A DNA stretch of 34,389 nt. Origin: Gammaproteobacteria bacterium (GTDB lineage: Bacteria > Pseudomonadota > Gammaproteobacteria > Pseudomonadales > Pseudomonadaceae). The position numbers and the translations under genes were made by a program. Within the stretch, counting starts at the first letter, position 1. Each line of letters begins with the position of its first letter. Below are positions 17,597-25,895 of this stretch, one piece after another. A model generated the notes under the pieces. It ran no database searches, had not been told where the DNA came from, and was given only the letters and a program-made list of their open reading frames with translations. Location: the NCBI GenBank assembly GCA_018827205.1, contig JAHJXZ010000271.1, positions 1 through 34,389 of the forward strand, written 5' to 3'.

Positions 17597-18825
17597 GCCT
17601 CGCCCTCGCGCAGTTCACTGACCACTTGTTGATAGAGCCCCAACAGCTTGGCTTGCTCAGTTTCGTCGAGGGTTTCGCTGCTTAGCCGTTGGGCGAATAC
17701 ATCCTCCACACTCAGCTCATCCAGGGTTTCCTTAGCCTTGCCTTGCAGGCTGGCACTGACATTGCCGCGCTCACGGCGGATACGCAGCACTTCGACCGGC
17801 AGCCCCTCGCAGAGGGCGGCAATCCGCAGCTGTAAGTCGCTCAGGTAGTCGTCGGTGCCGACCAGCACTTCCAGCCAAACCGGCTGCTCGGCACTGCCCT
17901 GTTTGGCTGCTTCCTGAATGGCGGTTTCAAGTTCTTTAAGCGAACCACGCAAAGACAACAGCGGCTGAAAGCGCGGCACCGGCAGCGCGGTGATCTGGCG
18001 CAAACCGCTGGCATTCAGCTCCACTAGCAACACTTCTTTCTGCTGCTTGGCCTCATCGAAACTCAGCGCAATCGGTGAGCCGCAGTAGCGAATATGCTCC
18101 AGGCCGCCGACCTTCTGTGGCCGGTGGATATGGCCCAAGGCGATATAGGCAGCCGGCGGGAAGGCGCTGGTGGGAAAGGCCTCCAGACTACCGACATAAA
18201 TCTCGCGTACTGAATCGCTGGCGCTGGCACCAACAGTGGTCAGGTGGCCGCTGGCAATAATCGGCAGATCGCCGCCCAACTCGGCACACTTGGTTTCGGC
18301 CAGAGCATAGAGGTCTTGGTAGTGCTGCTGGATCGCCTGCTGCAAGGACTGCTGTTTGTTCTGGGCGCTCTGCCCGGCCTGGCTGAGCAACACATCGCGC
18401 GGACGAATAAAGGGGATGCCACAAAGGATCGCGCCAGGCGAGCCGTCACGCCGATGCAGCACCAGCAGCTGCTCTTCAATCGGCTCACAAACACCGGGAA
18501 TAACCCGCGTGCCGAGCTGCGCCAGCAGCGATTTGCTTTCACCGAGCATGGCCACCGAATCATGGTTACCGCCGAGTACCACCAGTTCGCAGCCAGTGGC
18601 GCGCAATTCGACGATAAAGCGGTTGTACTGCTCACGGGCATAACTGGGCGGCGCGCCGGTATCGAAGATATCGCCGGCGATCAGTACGGCATCCACCGCC
18701 TGCTCGCGCACCTGTTCAATCAGCCAGGCGCAGAACGCCTGATGCTCGGCCTGGCGGGTCTTGCCCATAAAGTGCTGACCGAGGTGCCAGTCGGAGGTGT
18801 GCAGGATGCGTATGGGCTGAGTCAA
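17593..18825 (-). CDS. sbcD: Exonuclease subunit SbcD (Mre11-like nuclease)
   Basis: Nuclease subunit of SbcCD, 410 residues. The Mre11-type phosphodiesterase motifs are all present in order: [13 protein letters not shown] near residue 9, [30 protein letters not shown], the SGHLTTVGA histidine motif and [13 protein letters not shown]-terminal capping domain follows. The start is a TTG at 18825 that overlaps the stop of the Lrp gene (TTGA). No ATG lies between there and the first motif, so TTG is the only sensible start and may keep expression low. It forms one operon with lrp upstream and sbcC downstream. Confidence 0.96.
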   Translation of the reverse strand: MTQPIRILHTSDWHLGQHFMGKTRQAEHQAFCAWLIEQVREQAVDAVLIAGDIFDTGAPPSYAREQYNRFIVELRATGCELVVLGGNHDSVAMLGESKSLLAQLGTRVIPGVCEPIEEQLLVLHRRDGSPGAILCGIPFIRPRDVLLSQAGQSAQNKQQSLQQAIQQHYQDLYALAETKCAELGGDLPIIASGHLTTVGASASDSVREIYVGSLEAFPTSAFPPAAYIALGHIHRPQKVGGLEHIRYCGSPIALSFDEAKQQKEVLLVELNASGLRQITALPVPRFQPLLSLRGSLKELETAIQEAAKQGSAEQPVWLEVLVGTDDYLSDLQLRIAALCEGLPVEVLRIRRERGNVSASLQGKAKETLDELSVEDVFAQRLSSETLDETEQAKLLGLYQQVVSELREGEA

Positions 18826-19241
18826 AACTGCCAGTCCTTAACCACCATATGGGTCTTCACCTTTTGCATGCCGGGGAAGTTCTCGATCTCACCGCGCACC
18901 TCGCTGAAGCGCAGCATCGACGGGGCCTCGATATACACCAGCATATCGGTCTCGCCGCTGATGCCACTGCAACGGCGCACTTCGGGAAACACGCGCATCA
19001 GCTCGACATAGTGCTCACAGCGGCCACCGCTGTAGAACAGCTCTAGATAGACCTTGATTGCCGCCTCGCCCGGCACCGCCACTTGAGCGTGGTAACCGCT
19101 AATTACGCCACTGTGCTCAAGCTGGCGAATTCGCTCACTCACCGCCGAACGTGACAGGTTGACCTCGCGGGCAATCTGGCTGACAGGTAAGCGCGCATCG
19201 GCACGCAACAGGGCGAGTATCTGCTGATCGAACTTGTCCAC
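18822..19241 (-). CDS. Lrp/AsnC-family transcriptional regulator
   Basis: A 139-residue regulator. The N-terminal helix-turn-helix is seen in DQQILALLRADARLPVSQIAREVNLSRSAVSERIRQLEHSGVI (about residues 5-47). A RAM ligand-sensing domain (IKVYLELFYSGG to the end) follows. These proteins bind amino acids and control their metabolism or transport. The start is GTG at 19241. It is the first gene of the lrp-sbcD-sbcC operon and is divergent from a YjeH-type amino-acid exporter across 127 bases. The classical layout suggests it controls the exporter and itself. Its link with a DNA-repair nuclease is positional only. Confidence 0.92.
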   Translation of the reverse strand: MDKFDQQILALLRADARLPVSQIAREVNLSRSAVSERIRQLEHSGVISGYHAQVAVPGEAAIKVYLELFYSGGRCEHYVELMRVFPEVRRCSGISGETDMLVYIEAPSMLRFSEVRGEIENFPGMQKVKTHMVVKDWQF

Positions 19242-19263
19242 GAGGGGCTCTCAGAAAGGCAAT

Positions 19264-19295
19264 TTGACGGTCAATTCCACCATTTAGTCGGTCAA
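19264..19295. promoter_or_regulatory. Candidate Lrp operator between lrp and the exporter gene
   Basis: The region contains an 11-base dyad TTGAC-G-GTCAA (19264-19274). It also holds two direct copies of CGGTCAA at 19268-19274 and 19289-19295, exactly 21 bases (two helical turns) apart. The spacing on one DNA face fits multimeric Lrp/AsnC binding. The position between divergent genes is where an autoregulated operator would lie. No promoter hexamers could be assigned with confidence. Confidence 0.45.
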
Positions 19296-19368
19296 AGACG
19301 ACGCTTCGCCAGCAGCCTGCAACAGGTGGACGATTTAACATGGCGAACGAAACCGCAGAGCATACAAC

Positions 19369-20637
19369 ATGAGTCGTCTGAATCAGGAATTGGGCCTACT
19401 GCAAGGGATTGGCCTGCTGAGCACCTCACTGCTGGGCACCGGCATCTTTGTGATCCCGGCACTGGCCGCCACCGCTGCTGGCGAGGCGTCTTTATGGGCC
19501 TGGATGTTGCTGATCGCCCTGGTGCTGCCGGTGGCCTTTACCTTTGCCCAATTGGGCCGTCACTTCCCCCATGCCGGCGGCGCGCCGCACCTGATTGGCC
19601 GCGCTTTTGGTGCACGAATGGAGCGCCTTAGCGCCCTGCTGTTTCTTGCCGTGCTGCCGGTGGGTTTGCCGGCAGCGCTAATCATCGCCAGCGGCTTCTG
19701 GCAGGCGCTGTTCGATCTTGGCCGTGGCCAAGCCCTGACCATTCAACTCGCCACCCTGGCCGCCATGCTGCTGCTCGGCCAGCGTCCGGCTAAGGCCAGC
19801 GGGATGATTCAGGGCGCTATTGCCGTGGCGATTATTGCGACGATTGCGCTGATCTGGTGGGTCGGCGATCTGCCCGTCAGCAGCCAGCCGCTGCTGCCGC
19901 CCATCCAAGGCTCCTGGCATCTACTGCCGGCGGCACTGGGTGTAATGTTTTGGTGTTTTGTCGGCATCGAGGCCTTTACCCATATGGGCGAAGAGTTCAA
20001 GAACCCCGAGCGCGACTTCCCCTTGGCCTTACTGTTTGGCGTGCTGCTGGCCGGCCTGGTGTACTGGGCCTGTTCGGTCGCGGTGCTGAGCCTGCATAGC
20101 TACGGCGACGTGACGACAGATGCCGCCTCTTTGCCGCGCATGCTCGACCTGCTGCTGGGCGACCAGGCGCGCTGGATCGCTGCAACGGTGGGCTACCTGG
20201 CCTGCTTCGCCTCGATGAACGTCTATATGCAAGGCTTCGCCCGCCTGATTTGGAGCCTGGCCGACGAAGGTAAGCTGCCCAGCAGCCTGGCCCAGCGCAA
20301 CCAGCACGGCGTACCGGCCCGCGCCCTGTTGCTAGTGATCTTCAGCTGCGCCCTGTGCGCAAGCCTTGCCAGCGTGCTCAACCTGACGGTGGATGATCTG
20401 ATCCGCTACGCCAACGGCAACTTCGTGGTCATCTACCTACTCAGCATGGCTGCCGGCTGGGTGCTCCTGCGCGGCATCTGGCGCTGGCTAGCGGCATTCA
20501 GCGCACTGCTGTGTGGCCTGGTGCTGCTGATGCTGGGCATGGATGCCGGGTATGCCTTGGCTTTGCTGTTGGTGCTCGGATTGTTGGACCATTGGCGCGA
20601 GCAGCGCAGCGTCCATCTGGCTAACGTAAGCGGCTGA
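19369..20637 (+). CDS. yjeH: APC-family amino-acid exporter, YjeH-like
   Basis: Inner-membrane amino-acid/polyamine/organocation transporter of 422 residues with about 12 hydrophobic segments. The opening LGLLQGIGLLSTSLLGTGIFVIPALAATAAG is the conserved first helix with the APC GxGIF motif. FVGIEAFTHMGEEFKNPERDFPLALLFGV in the middle matches the YjeH subgroup, characterised in E. coli as a methionine and branched-chain amino-acid exporter. A divergent Lrp/AsnC gene next to it fits control by intracellular amino acids. The exact substrate in this organism is inferred from family. Confidence 0.88.
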   Translation: MSRLNQELGLLQGIGLLSTSLLGTGIFVIPALAATAAGEASLWAWMLLIALVLPVAFTFAQLGRHFPHAGGAPHLIGRAFGARMERLSALLFLAVLPVGLPAALIIASGFWQALFDLGRGQALTIQLATLAAMLLLGQRPAKASGMIQGAIAVAIIATIALIWWVGDLPVSSQPLLPPIQGSWHLLPAALGVMFWCFVGIEAFTHMGEEFKNPERDFPLALLFGVLLAGLVYWACSVAVLSLHSYGDVTTDAASLPRMLDLLLGDQARWIAATVGYLACFASMNVYMQGFARLIWSLADEGKLPSSLAQRNQHGVPARALLLVIFSCALCASLASVLNLTVDDLIRYANGNFVVIYLLSMAAGWVLLRGIWRWLAAFSALLCGLVLLMLGMDAGYALALLLVLGLLDHWREQRSVHLANVSG

Positions 20638-20709
20638 GATACGTACTTGGCATTTAGCTTGGCCAGTCATTGCAGCTATTCTGAGCCCAGCTAACGACAA
20701 GGACTGACC

Positions 20710-22044
20710 ATGCGCCGAATTCTTCATGACCTTAAAATCCTTATTCTCACCAACCTGTGGATCGTGCCGGTAATTGCGGGACTGGTTGGCGCTCTGTTCT
20801 ATTTCGCCGCGCCGCCGCCGCCGATGCATGCGCGCATGGCCACCGGCGCCGTGGGTGGTGGCTATCATGCATTTGGCGAGCGCCTGCAGGCGGAGCTGGA
20901 ACTGCAAGGCTTTACCCTGGAGTTGGTTGAAAGCGCAGGCTCCGAGGACAACCTAGGCAAACTCGGCAGTGGTGAAGTGGAACTGGCGCTGGTACAGAGC
21001 GGCCAGGAGCTGACCCTGAGTGACGAGGCGCGCGACAAGCTCAATGGCCTGGGCGTGATGTATCGCGAACCGCTGTGGCTGTTTCTCGGCGACAAGGTCA
21101 AATTCGAGCGTCTGAGCGATCTGATGAAGCTGCGCCTGGCGGTCGGCGCGCAGGGCAGCGGCACCCAGGCGGTCACCGCTGCGCTGTTCGCCGCCAATCG
21201 AATCGAGCCGGCGCAGTACCCCGAACGCTGGCAGAAACTGGGCGGCAGCCGCGCCGCCGATGCCCTGATTGCCGGCAAGCTGGACGCCGCCTTTTTTGTC
21301 GGACCAGCGGAGAACGCGCTAATTCAGCGCCTAGCGGCAGAGCCTAAGGTGCGCCTGGTCACCCTGCGACGTACGGAGGCCTACCTAGCTCGCCTGCCCT
21401 ATCTGAGCCAGCTGCAGGTAGGAGAAGGCATGCTCGATATGGCGCACAACACCCCGGATCGCGACATCGTCACCCTCGGCCCAGTTGCCACCCTGGTGGC
21501 CGGCGAGGAGTTTCACCCGTCACTGACGCCGCTGATTCTCGAAGCGGCAAAAACCGTGCTGAAAAATGGCAGCCTGCTCGATCCGGCCGGTAGCTACCCG
21601 GCCAAACCACCGCTATCACTCAATACCCTGAGCGAAGCCGATTACTACTACGACAAGGGCCTGCCAATCCTGCAGCGCTACCTACCGTTTCGCATCGCCT
21701 CGCTGGCTGACCGTTACATCATCCTGGCCATCCCACTGCTGGTTCTGCTATTCCCACTGTTCAAGGCCGTGGGGCCGATCTATCAATGGCGCATCCGTGC
21801 ACGCATCTACCGCTGGTACAAACACCTGCGCGAGATCGACCAGCAACTCTACAAGGGCAAGTTGCCCAGCGACCTGGACGCCGAAATCAATCGCCTGGAA
21901 CGCCTGGAAGATGAGCTGGCAAGGGTAGAAGTGCCGCTGTCCTACTCCAGTGAGCTGTACCAGTTGCATATGCACCTGCGCTATATGATCGAGCGGTTGC
22001 ATGCGCTGCAGCAGCGCACGACTGCCAAGCAGTTGGTCGGGTAA
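20710..22044 (+). CDS. TAXI-family TRAP-type solute-binding protein, membrane-anchored
   Basis: A 444-residue protein with an uncleaved N-terminal anchor (residues about 13-33, LWIVPVIAGLVGALFYFAA). A periplasmic TAXI binding domain follows, containing MATGAVGGGYHAFGERLQAEL, VGAQGSGTQAVTAALF and DAAFFVGPAENALIQRLA. A second membrane helix lies near residues 336-356 (YIILAIPLLVLLFPLFKAVG), then a cytoplasmic tail of about 85 residues with charged helical sequence. TAXI proteins normally feed TRAP permeases, but none is present here. The two-helix, tailed form may work as a sensor or scaffold rather than as a free binding protein (inference). AAGGA 6 bases before the ATG supports the start. Confidence 0.88.
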   Translation: MRRILHDLKILILTNLWIVPVIAGLVGALFYFAAPPPPMHARMATGAVGGGYHAFGERLQAELELQGFTLELVESAGSEDNLGKLGSGEVELALVQSGQELTLSDEARDKLNGLGVMYREPLWLFLGDKVKFERLSDLMKLRLAVGAQGSGTQAVTAALFAANRIEPAQYPERWQKLGGSRAADALIAGKLDAAFFVGPAENALIQRLAAEPKVRLVTLRRTEAYLARLPYLSQLQVGEGMLDMAHNTPDRDIVTLGPVATLVAGEEFHPSLTPLILEAAKTVLKNGSLLDPAGSYPAKPPLSLNTLSEADYYYDKGLPILQRYLPFRIASLADRYIILAIPLLVLLFPLFKAVGPIYQWRIRARIYRWYKHLREIDQQLYKGKLPSDLDAEINRLERLEDELARVEVPLSYSSELYQLHMHLRYMIERLHALQQRTTAKQLVG

Positions 22045-22080
22045 GATGCGCGCTTTCCGTTTACGCACCACGAGGCCGCC

Positions 22081-23088
22081 ATGCCGATCCGCCACTGCAT
22101 CGTCCACTTGATCGACAAAAAGCCCGACGGCACCCCTGCCGTGTTGCATGCCCGCGACACCGAGCTGGCTGCCTCGCAAGCCATCGAGAATATGCTCGCC
22201 GACCTCAACGAGAGCTATAACGCCAAGCAGGGCAAGGCCTGGGGCTTTTTCCATGAAGAGTCCGGTGCCTACCCGTTTAGCGGCTGGTTGAAGGCTTATC
22301 TGGATGAAAGTCAGGACTTCGCCGCGTTCAGCCGCCAGGCCGTGGAACAGCTGCAAAAGCTGATGGAAGAGTCCAACCTGTCCACCGGCGGCCATGTGCT
22401 GTTCGCCCACTATCAGCAAGGCATGACCGATTATCTGGCCATCGCACTGCTGCACCACAGTGAAGGTGTTGCGGTCAATGATGCGCTGGACGTGACCGCA
22501 GCCAAGCACCTGGACCTGAGCCAGTTGCACCTCGCCGCGCGAATCAACATCTCCGAGTGGCGCAACAACGCCAACTCCAAGCAGTACATCTCGTTTATCA
22601 AAGGCAAGAACGGCAAAAAGGTCTCGGAATACTTCCGCGACTTTATCGGCTGCCAGGAAGGCGTCGATGGCCCAGGCGAAACCCGCACCCTGCTGAAAGC
22701 TTTCAGCGACTTCGTCGAAAGCGAAGACCTGCCGGAAGAACAAGCCCGCGAGAAGACCAAGACCCTGGTCGGCTACGCCAGCAGCCAGGCCAAGCTGGGC
22801 GAACCGATGACCCTGACCGAGCTGTCCGGGCTGATCGACGAAGAACGCCCGCAAGCCTTCTACAACCATATCCGCAACAAGGACTACGGCCTGTCGCCGG
22901 AAATCCCGGCGGATAAACGCACCCTCAACCAGTTCCAGCGCTTTACCGGGCGCGCCGAAGGTTTGTCGATCAGCTTCGAGGCGCACCTGCTCGGCTCGAA
23001 GATCGAATACGACGAAGGCACTGACACTCTGGTGATCCGCAACCTGCCGACGCAGCTTACCGATCAGCTTAAGCGCCGCAAAAACTAA
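22081..23088 (+). CDS. yejK: Nucleoid-associated protein YejK/NdpA
   Basis: A 335-residue nucleoid-associated protein of the YejK/NdpA family. The family start [17 protein letters not shown], the central [23 protein letters not shown], the [28 protein letters not shown] block and the late [24 protein letters not shown] are all recognisable. Length matches the family. It binds DNA, but its physiological role is poorly known. A GAGG lies 5 bases before the ATG. The stop is two bases before the ATG of ppk2, so both are almost surely translated from one mRNA. Confidence 0.95.
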   Translation: MPIRHCIVHLIDKKPDGTPAVLHARDTELAASQAIENMLADLNESYNAKQGKAWGFFHEESGAYPFSGWLKAYLDESQDFAAFSRQAVEQLQKLMEESNLSTGGHVLFAHYQQGMTDYLAIALLHHSEGVAVNDALDVTAAKHLDLSQLHLAARINISEWRNNANSKQYISFIKGKNGKKVSEYFRDFIGCQEGVDGPGETRTLLKAFSDFVESEDLPEEQAREKTKTLVGYASSQAKLGEPMTLTELSGLIDEERPQAFYNHIRNKDYGLSPEIPADKRTLNQFQRFTGRAEGLSISFEAHLLGSKIEYDEGTDTLVIRNLPTQLTDQLKRRKN

Positions 23089-23090
23089 GC

Positions 23091-23909
23091 ATGAGCCGCC
23101 TGCCGGATAGCCTACTGGATGCCTGCTGCTGTGATCCCAGCGCACCGTTTGGCCAAGATCCGGCACGCGACTTTGGTCTGGACAAGCAGGCCGCTCAACT
23201 GGCCCTGGCCGAACTTCGGCCCTGGCTCAACCAGCAACAGCGCATGCTCTGGGCCAATCGCCGTAGCGCCCTGCTGCTGATCCTGCAGGGCACCGATTGC
23301 TCCGGCAAGGATGGCGTGATTCGCCGGGTGATCAGCAGCTTCGATCCGCAGGGCCTGCGCATCCATAGTTTTCAGAAACCCGATGTCTGCGAGCAACGCC
23401 ATGACTTTCTCTGGCGCTACCAGCGGCGCTTGCCCGGGGCGGGCCTGCTTGGGGTATTCAACCGCAGCTACTACGAAGGACTGATCAGCGACCCGCTGGA
23501 TGGCCTGTGTAAACCCGCCGAGCTGCCCGCGCGCCAACAGGCTATTCAAGCCTTCGAGGCGCAGTTGCTCAGTGAATCAATTCGACCACTGAAGTGTTTT
23601 TTGCAGCTATCCAAAAACGAACAGAAGAAACGCCTACAGGAACGCCTGGAGCAGCCGTATAAACGCTGGAAGCTGCACAGCAGCGATCTACAGTCCTACC
23701 GCGAATTCGATCTGCGCCAGCAACGCTGGGCCGAGCAGCTAACAGCCAGCCACACTGAAGCAGCGCCATGGTATGTGATCCCAGCCGATCATCGCTGGTT
23801 ACGCGACTGGCTGGTGGCCAGCCTGCTGGCCCGCGAGCTGGAGCGTTTGCAGCTGGACTGGCCGGATACTTCGCCGCCGTTCAGTTTGGAAGAGTTGCAG
23901 CGCTCTTAA
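23091..23909 (+). CDS. ppk2: Polyphosphate kinase 2 family protein (PPK2)
   Basis: Uses inorganic polyphosphate to phosphorylate nucleotides (or the reverse), acting in the cytoplasm. The 272-residue single-domain protein has a Walker A loop GTDCSGKDG at 67-75 (the usual form is GxDASGKDG), RHDFLWRYQRRLPGAG, and the Walker B-type FNRSYYEG at 123-130. QEQPYKRWKLHSSDL-like lid residues (EQPYKRWK) follow. The SGKDG form fits the PPK2 groups acting on AMP/ADP better than the AAGKGG group, but the class is uncertain. It directly follows yejK, and a symmetrical terminator lies just after the stop. Confidence 0.92.
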   Translation: MSRLPDSLLDACCCDPSAPFGQDPARDFGLDKQAAQLALAELRPWLNQQQRMLWANRRSALLLILQGTDCSGKDGVIRRVISSFDPQGLRIHSFQKPDVCEQRHDFLWRYQRRLPGAGLLGVFNRSYYEGLISDPLDGLCKPAELPARQQAIQAFEAQLLSESIRPLKCFLQLSKNEQKKRLQERLEQPYKRWKLHSSDLQSYREFDLRQQRWAEQLTASHTEAAPWYVIPADHRWLRDWLVASLLARELERLQLDWPDTSPPFSLEELQRS

Positions 23910-23936
23910 ACAATCGCGGGGTTTGCCCGCGATTGT
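23910..23936. terminator. Bidirectional hairpin terminator between ppk2 and the GST gene
   Basis: An 11-bp perfect stem, ACAATCGCGGG (23910-23920) with CCCGCGATTGT (23926-23936) around GTTTG. It starts directly after the ppk2 stop and ends 8 bases before the convergent GST stop. T-rich bases are short on both sides, but the position between convergent genes and the stem strength support a shared terminator. Confidence 0.75.
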
Positions 23937-23944
23937 CATCCTGT

Positions 23945-24880
23945 TTACAGTGCCTTGATGGCAAAGCCCATACGCGGGAAATGCACATGCACGGTGCCGG
24001 CGCGCGGGTCTTCGCGGCGCAGGATCAGTTCTTCAGTGCCACTGAAAACGAGCTCACCCTCCACCGCATCCACGCCATAATCGACGGCGGAAATCGCCAC
24101 CTGCTGGCCGATGGTGAAGCCATTTGGATCAACCAGTGCAGCATCCGGCAAGGCCACCGGAGTGGCGTTGCGGGCAATTTCTACGGCCTCCTCACCGCTC
24201 ATATCACTGAATGAGCCATGGCCGAAATCCAGCACCCGCGCCAACCAAGTCGCCACCGCAGGGTAGGCATCAACCAACGGCGCAGTCACTGGCGTGCCGC
24301 GCAGGAACCACAACGCATGGGCCATGGCAAAATCTGCCAGAGACGGCTCACCAAAGAGGAAATCGCCCTGCTCGCGTTCAAGTTGCTGCTGCAAACGCGC
24401 CATCAAAGTCGGCCACTGGTGCTTGGCCACCTCCAATGGAACACGGGCAGCCATACCACCAGTGAACAAGGACGAACGGTCGGCAATAAAGGTTTTGAGG
24501 AATTCCGGTGGCAGTTTACCGAAGCGTGCAGCGATGGATTCTGGCTGGAACACCAAGCTCACGGCATGCAAAAACACCTGGGAGTCAGCCCACTGGGCGA
24601 AGCAGGCAACGTTGAATTCCTGACCTTCTGGCAACAATGCAGGGGTGTTCTTTTCCGCTTCAAGGCGACGGGCGATCAATGCTGTATCGCAGTAGATATC
24701 AGCGCCGACCTGCAGCACCGGCGTTTTACGGTAGCCACCGGTCAGCGCAGTCAGATCCGGCTTGGGCATCACCGGCGGGATCATCACCGAGCGCCAGGAC
24801 AGCTGCTTGAAACCAAGCATCAACCGCGCTTTTTCGGCAAAGGGCGAGGTCGGGTAATGGTGCAGGATCAACTCGTGCAT
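23945..24880 (-). CDS. Glutathione S-transferase family protein with C-terminal extension
   Basis: A 311-residue protein. The N-terminal thioredoxin-like GST domain is seen in LILHHYPTSPFAEKARLMLGFKQLSW and GGYRKTPVLQVGADIYCDTALIARRLE (about residues 3-77). A helical C-terminal GST domain follows, with LFGEPSLADFAMAHALWFL. About 85 residues beyond the usual GST end form a beta-rich tail with GQQVAISAVDYGVDAVEGELVF and a basic HFPRMGFAIKAL end. GST enzymes conjugate or reduce electrophiles with glutathione; the substrate is unknown. GGAG 7 bases before the ATG supports the start. It may be the last gene of an NTF2-GIY-YIG-GST unit. Confidence 0.88.
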   Translation of the reverse strand: MHELILHHYPTSPFAEKARLMLGFKQLSWRSVMIPPVMPKPDLTALTGGYRKTPVLQVGADIYCDTALIARRLEAEKNTPALLPEGQEFNVACFAQWADSQVFLHAVSLVFQPESIAARFGKLPPEFLKTFIADRSSLFTGGMAARVPLEVAKHQWPTLMARLQQQLEREQGDFLFGEPSLADFAMAHALWFLRGTPVTAPLVDAYPAVATWLARVLDFGHGSFSDMSGEEAVEIARNATPVALPDAALVDPNGFTIGQQVAISAVDYGVDAVEGELVFSGTEELILRREDPRAGTVHVHFPRMGFAIKAL

Positions 24881-24946
24881 GACAGGCTCCGCAAGGATTC
24901 AGGTAGACCCGCAGCTTAACCGCGCAAGCCGTGGCGGCCTACCCGC

Positions 24947-25267
24947 TTAGCCTGATGGCGCATTATCAGTTACAGCGATAACAGGCATGGCTGCTACCAG
25001 AGCTTCCTTGGCTACCTTACCCAAGGCTTTGACCGCCCGCTCACGGCGCAGCGCATCGCCTTTACCGGCACAGGGTTCGATATACACCAAGGCTTGCGCC
25101 GGGCTTGAGTGGAAGAAGCGTGCACCCTTACCGCTCTGGTGTTTGGCAAAGCGCTTGTGCGGATCGTCGCTAATGCCGCAGTACAACGCGCCATTGGCCG
25201 CTCGTACCAGATAGACAAACCAGGGTTTGGCGGCGGGCGCAACAATGGCAGTGGATGATTCAGGCAT
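24947..25267 (-). CDS. GIY-YIG domain protein (UPF0213/YhbQ-like)
   Basis: A 106-residue protein. The domain is recognised by [18 protein letters not shown] (residues 16-33, the GIY-YIG core in the FVYL-YCGI form), [17 protein letters not shown] with the conserved Arg, and the downstream Glu in [20 protein letters not shown]. Members of this small family have suspected nuclease activity on DNA or RNA ends. The ATG at 25267 (MPESSTAIV) is chosen because upstream sequence in this frame has no family similarity. It lies 37 bases after the NTF2-like gene and 66 bases before the GST gene. Confidence 0.85.
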   Translation of the reverse strand: MPESSTAIVAPAAKPWFVYLVRAANGALYCGISDDPHKRFAKHQSGKGARFFHSSPAQALVYIEPCAGKGDALRRERAVKALGKVAKEALVAAMPVIAVTDNAPSG

Positions 25268-25304
25268 CAGACAAATCGGCACACAGTGAGCAAGGTCGCC
25301 GAGC

Positions 25305-25775
25305 TTAGCGGCTCTTTTGGAACGCCGCCAAACCTTTGCCCGCCTGTTGGCGAATGGCGTTCTGCACAAAAGGCGCCCAACCCAGCAACAACCCTTTAGT
25401 GCCCAAGGCCTGACGTGCCCAGCGCCACAGGTCGAAGTGGTCGTGGTGCTCACAGATTTTGCCGTCACGAAAGCGGAAGTTGGCGTCGATGTGGTTGACC
25501 ACGGTATTGCCCGTCTGGCTAAAGGTGTAGGTCGCCACCCAACGCGCCCGTCCGGAGTGGTCATCCGCTGCCACGCCATCGAACGTCAGGGAAAAGCCCT
25601 GCGCCTTGGCGCAGAGCATGCGCCACATATCGCCGGCCGCCGCACCGTGCAGGTCGGTAAACACCGGGTCGCTGAACTGCACATCCGCGCTGTAACAGCT
25701 GGCCATAGTCTCGGCATCCAACTGCTGGAAGGCCTGGTAGAAACGGGTGATCAGCGCGGCGTTGGGATGGCTCAT
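25305..25775 (-). CDS. NTF2-like (SnoaL-type) family protein
   Basis: A 156-residue soluble protein with the NTF2 cone fold. Typical blocks are [33 protein letters not shown], a central Trp-rich [31 protein letters not shown], and [17 protein letters not shown] at the end. Relatives include small isomerases and lyases as well as non-catalytic binders, so the function is open. The ATG at 25775 has an upstream GGAG about 9 bases away. The gene is divergent from a GlxA-type regulator, which may control it (inference). Confidence 0.88.
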   Translation of the reverse strand: MSHPNAALITRFYQAFQQLDAETMASCYSADVQFSDPVFTDLHGAAAGDMWRMLCAKAQGFSLTFDGVAADDHSGRARWVATYTFSQTGNTVVNHIDANFRFRDGKICEHHDHFDLWRWARQALGTKGLLLGWAPFVQNAIRQQAGKGLAAFQKSR

Positions 25776-25895
25776 GGGGCAGAACTCCGTATGGGGACTG
25801 CGAGGAGTATTGCCCCTAAAGCCTTTATTCGCGATTGGCGTAAAAGACACTCTTGTGTCAATAATCGCCAAAGCCCTCCCAGTGATGAGTTAGTC

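Noticed and set aside
21748..23166. Long minus-strand open frame (472 codons) opposite the TAXI, yejK and ppk2 genes
   Set aside because: It crosses three well-supported plus-strand genes and has no family similarity that I can see.
25268..25579. N-terminal extension of the GIY-YIG frame up to 25579
   Set aside because: It overlaps the NTF2-like gene in another frame and has no similarity to the family; the start at 25267 explains the protein.
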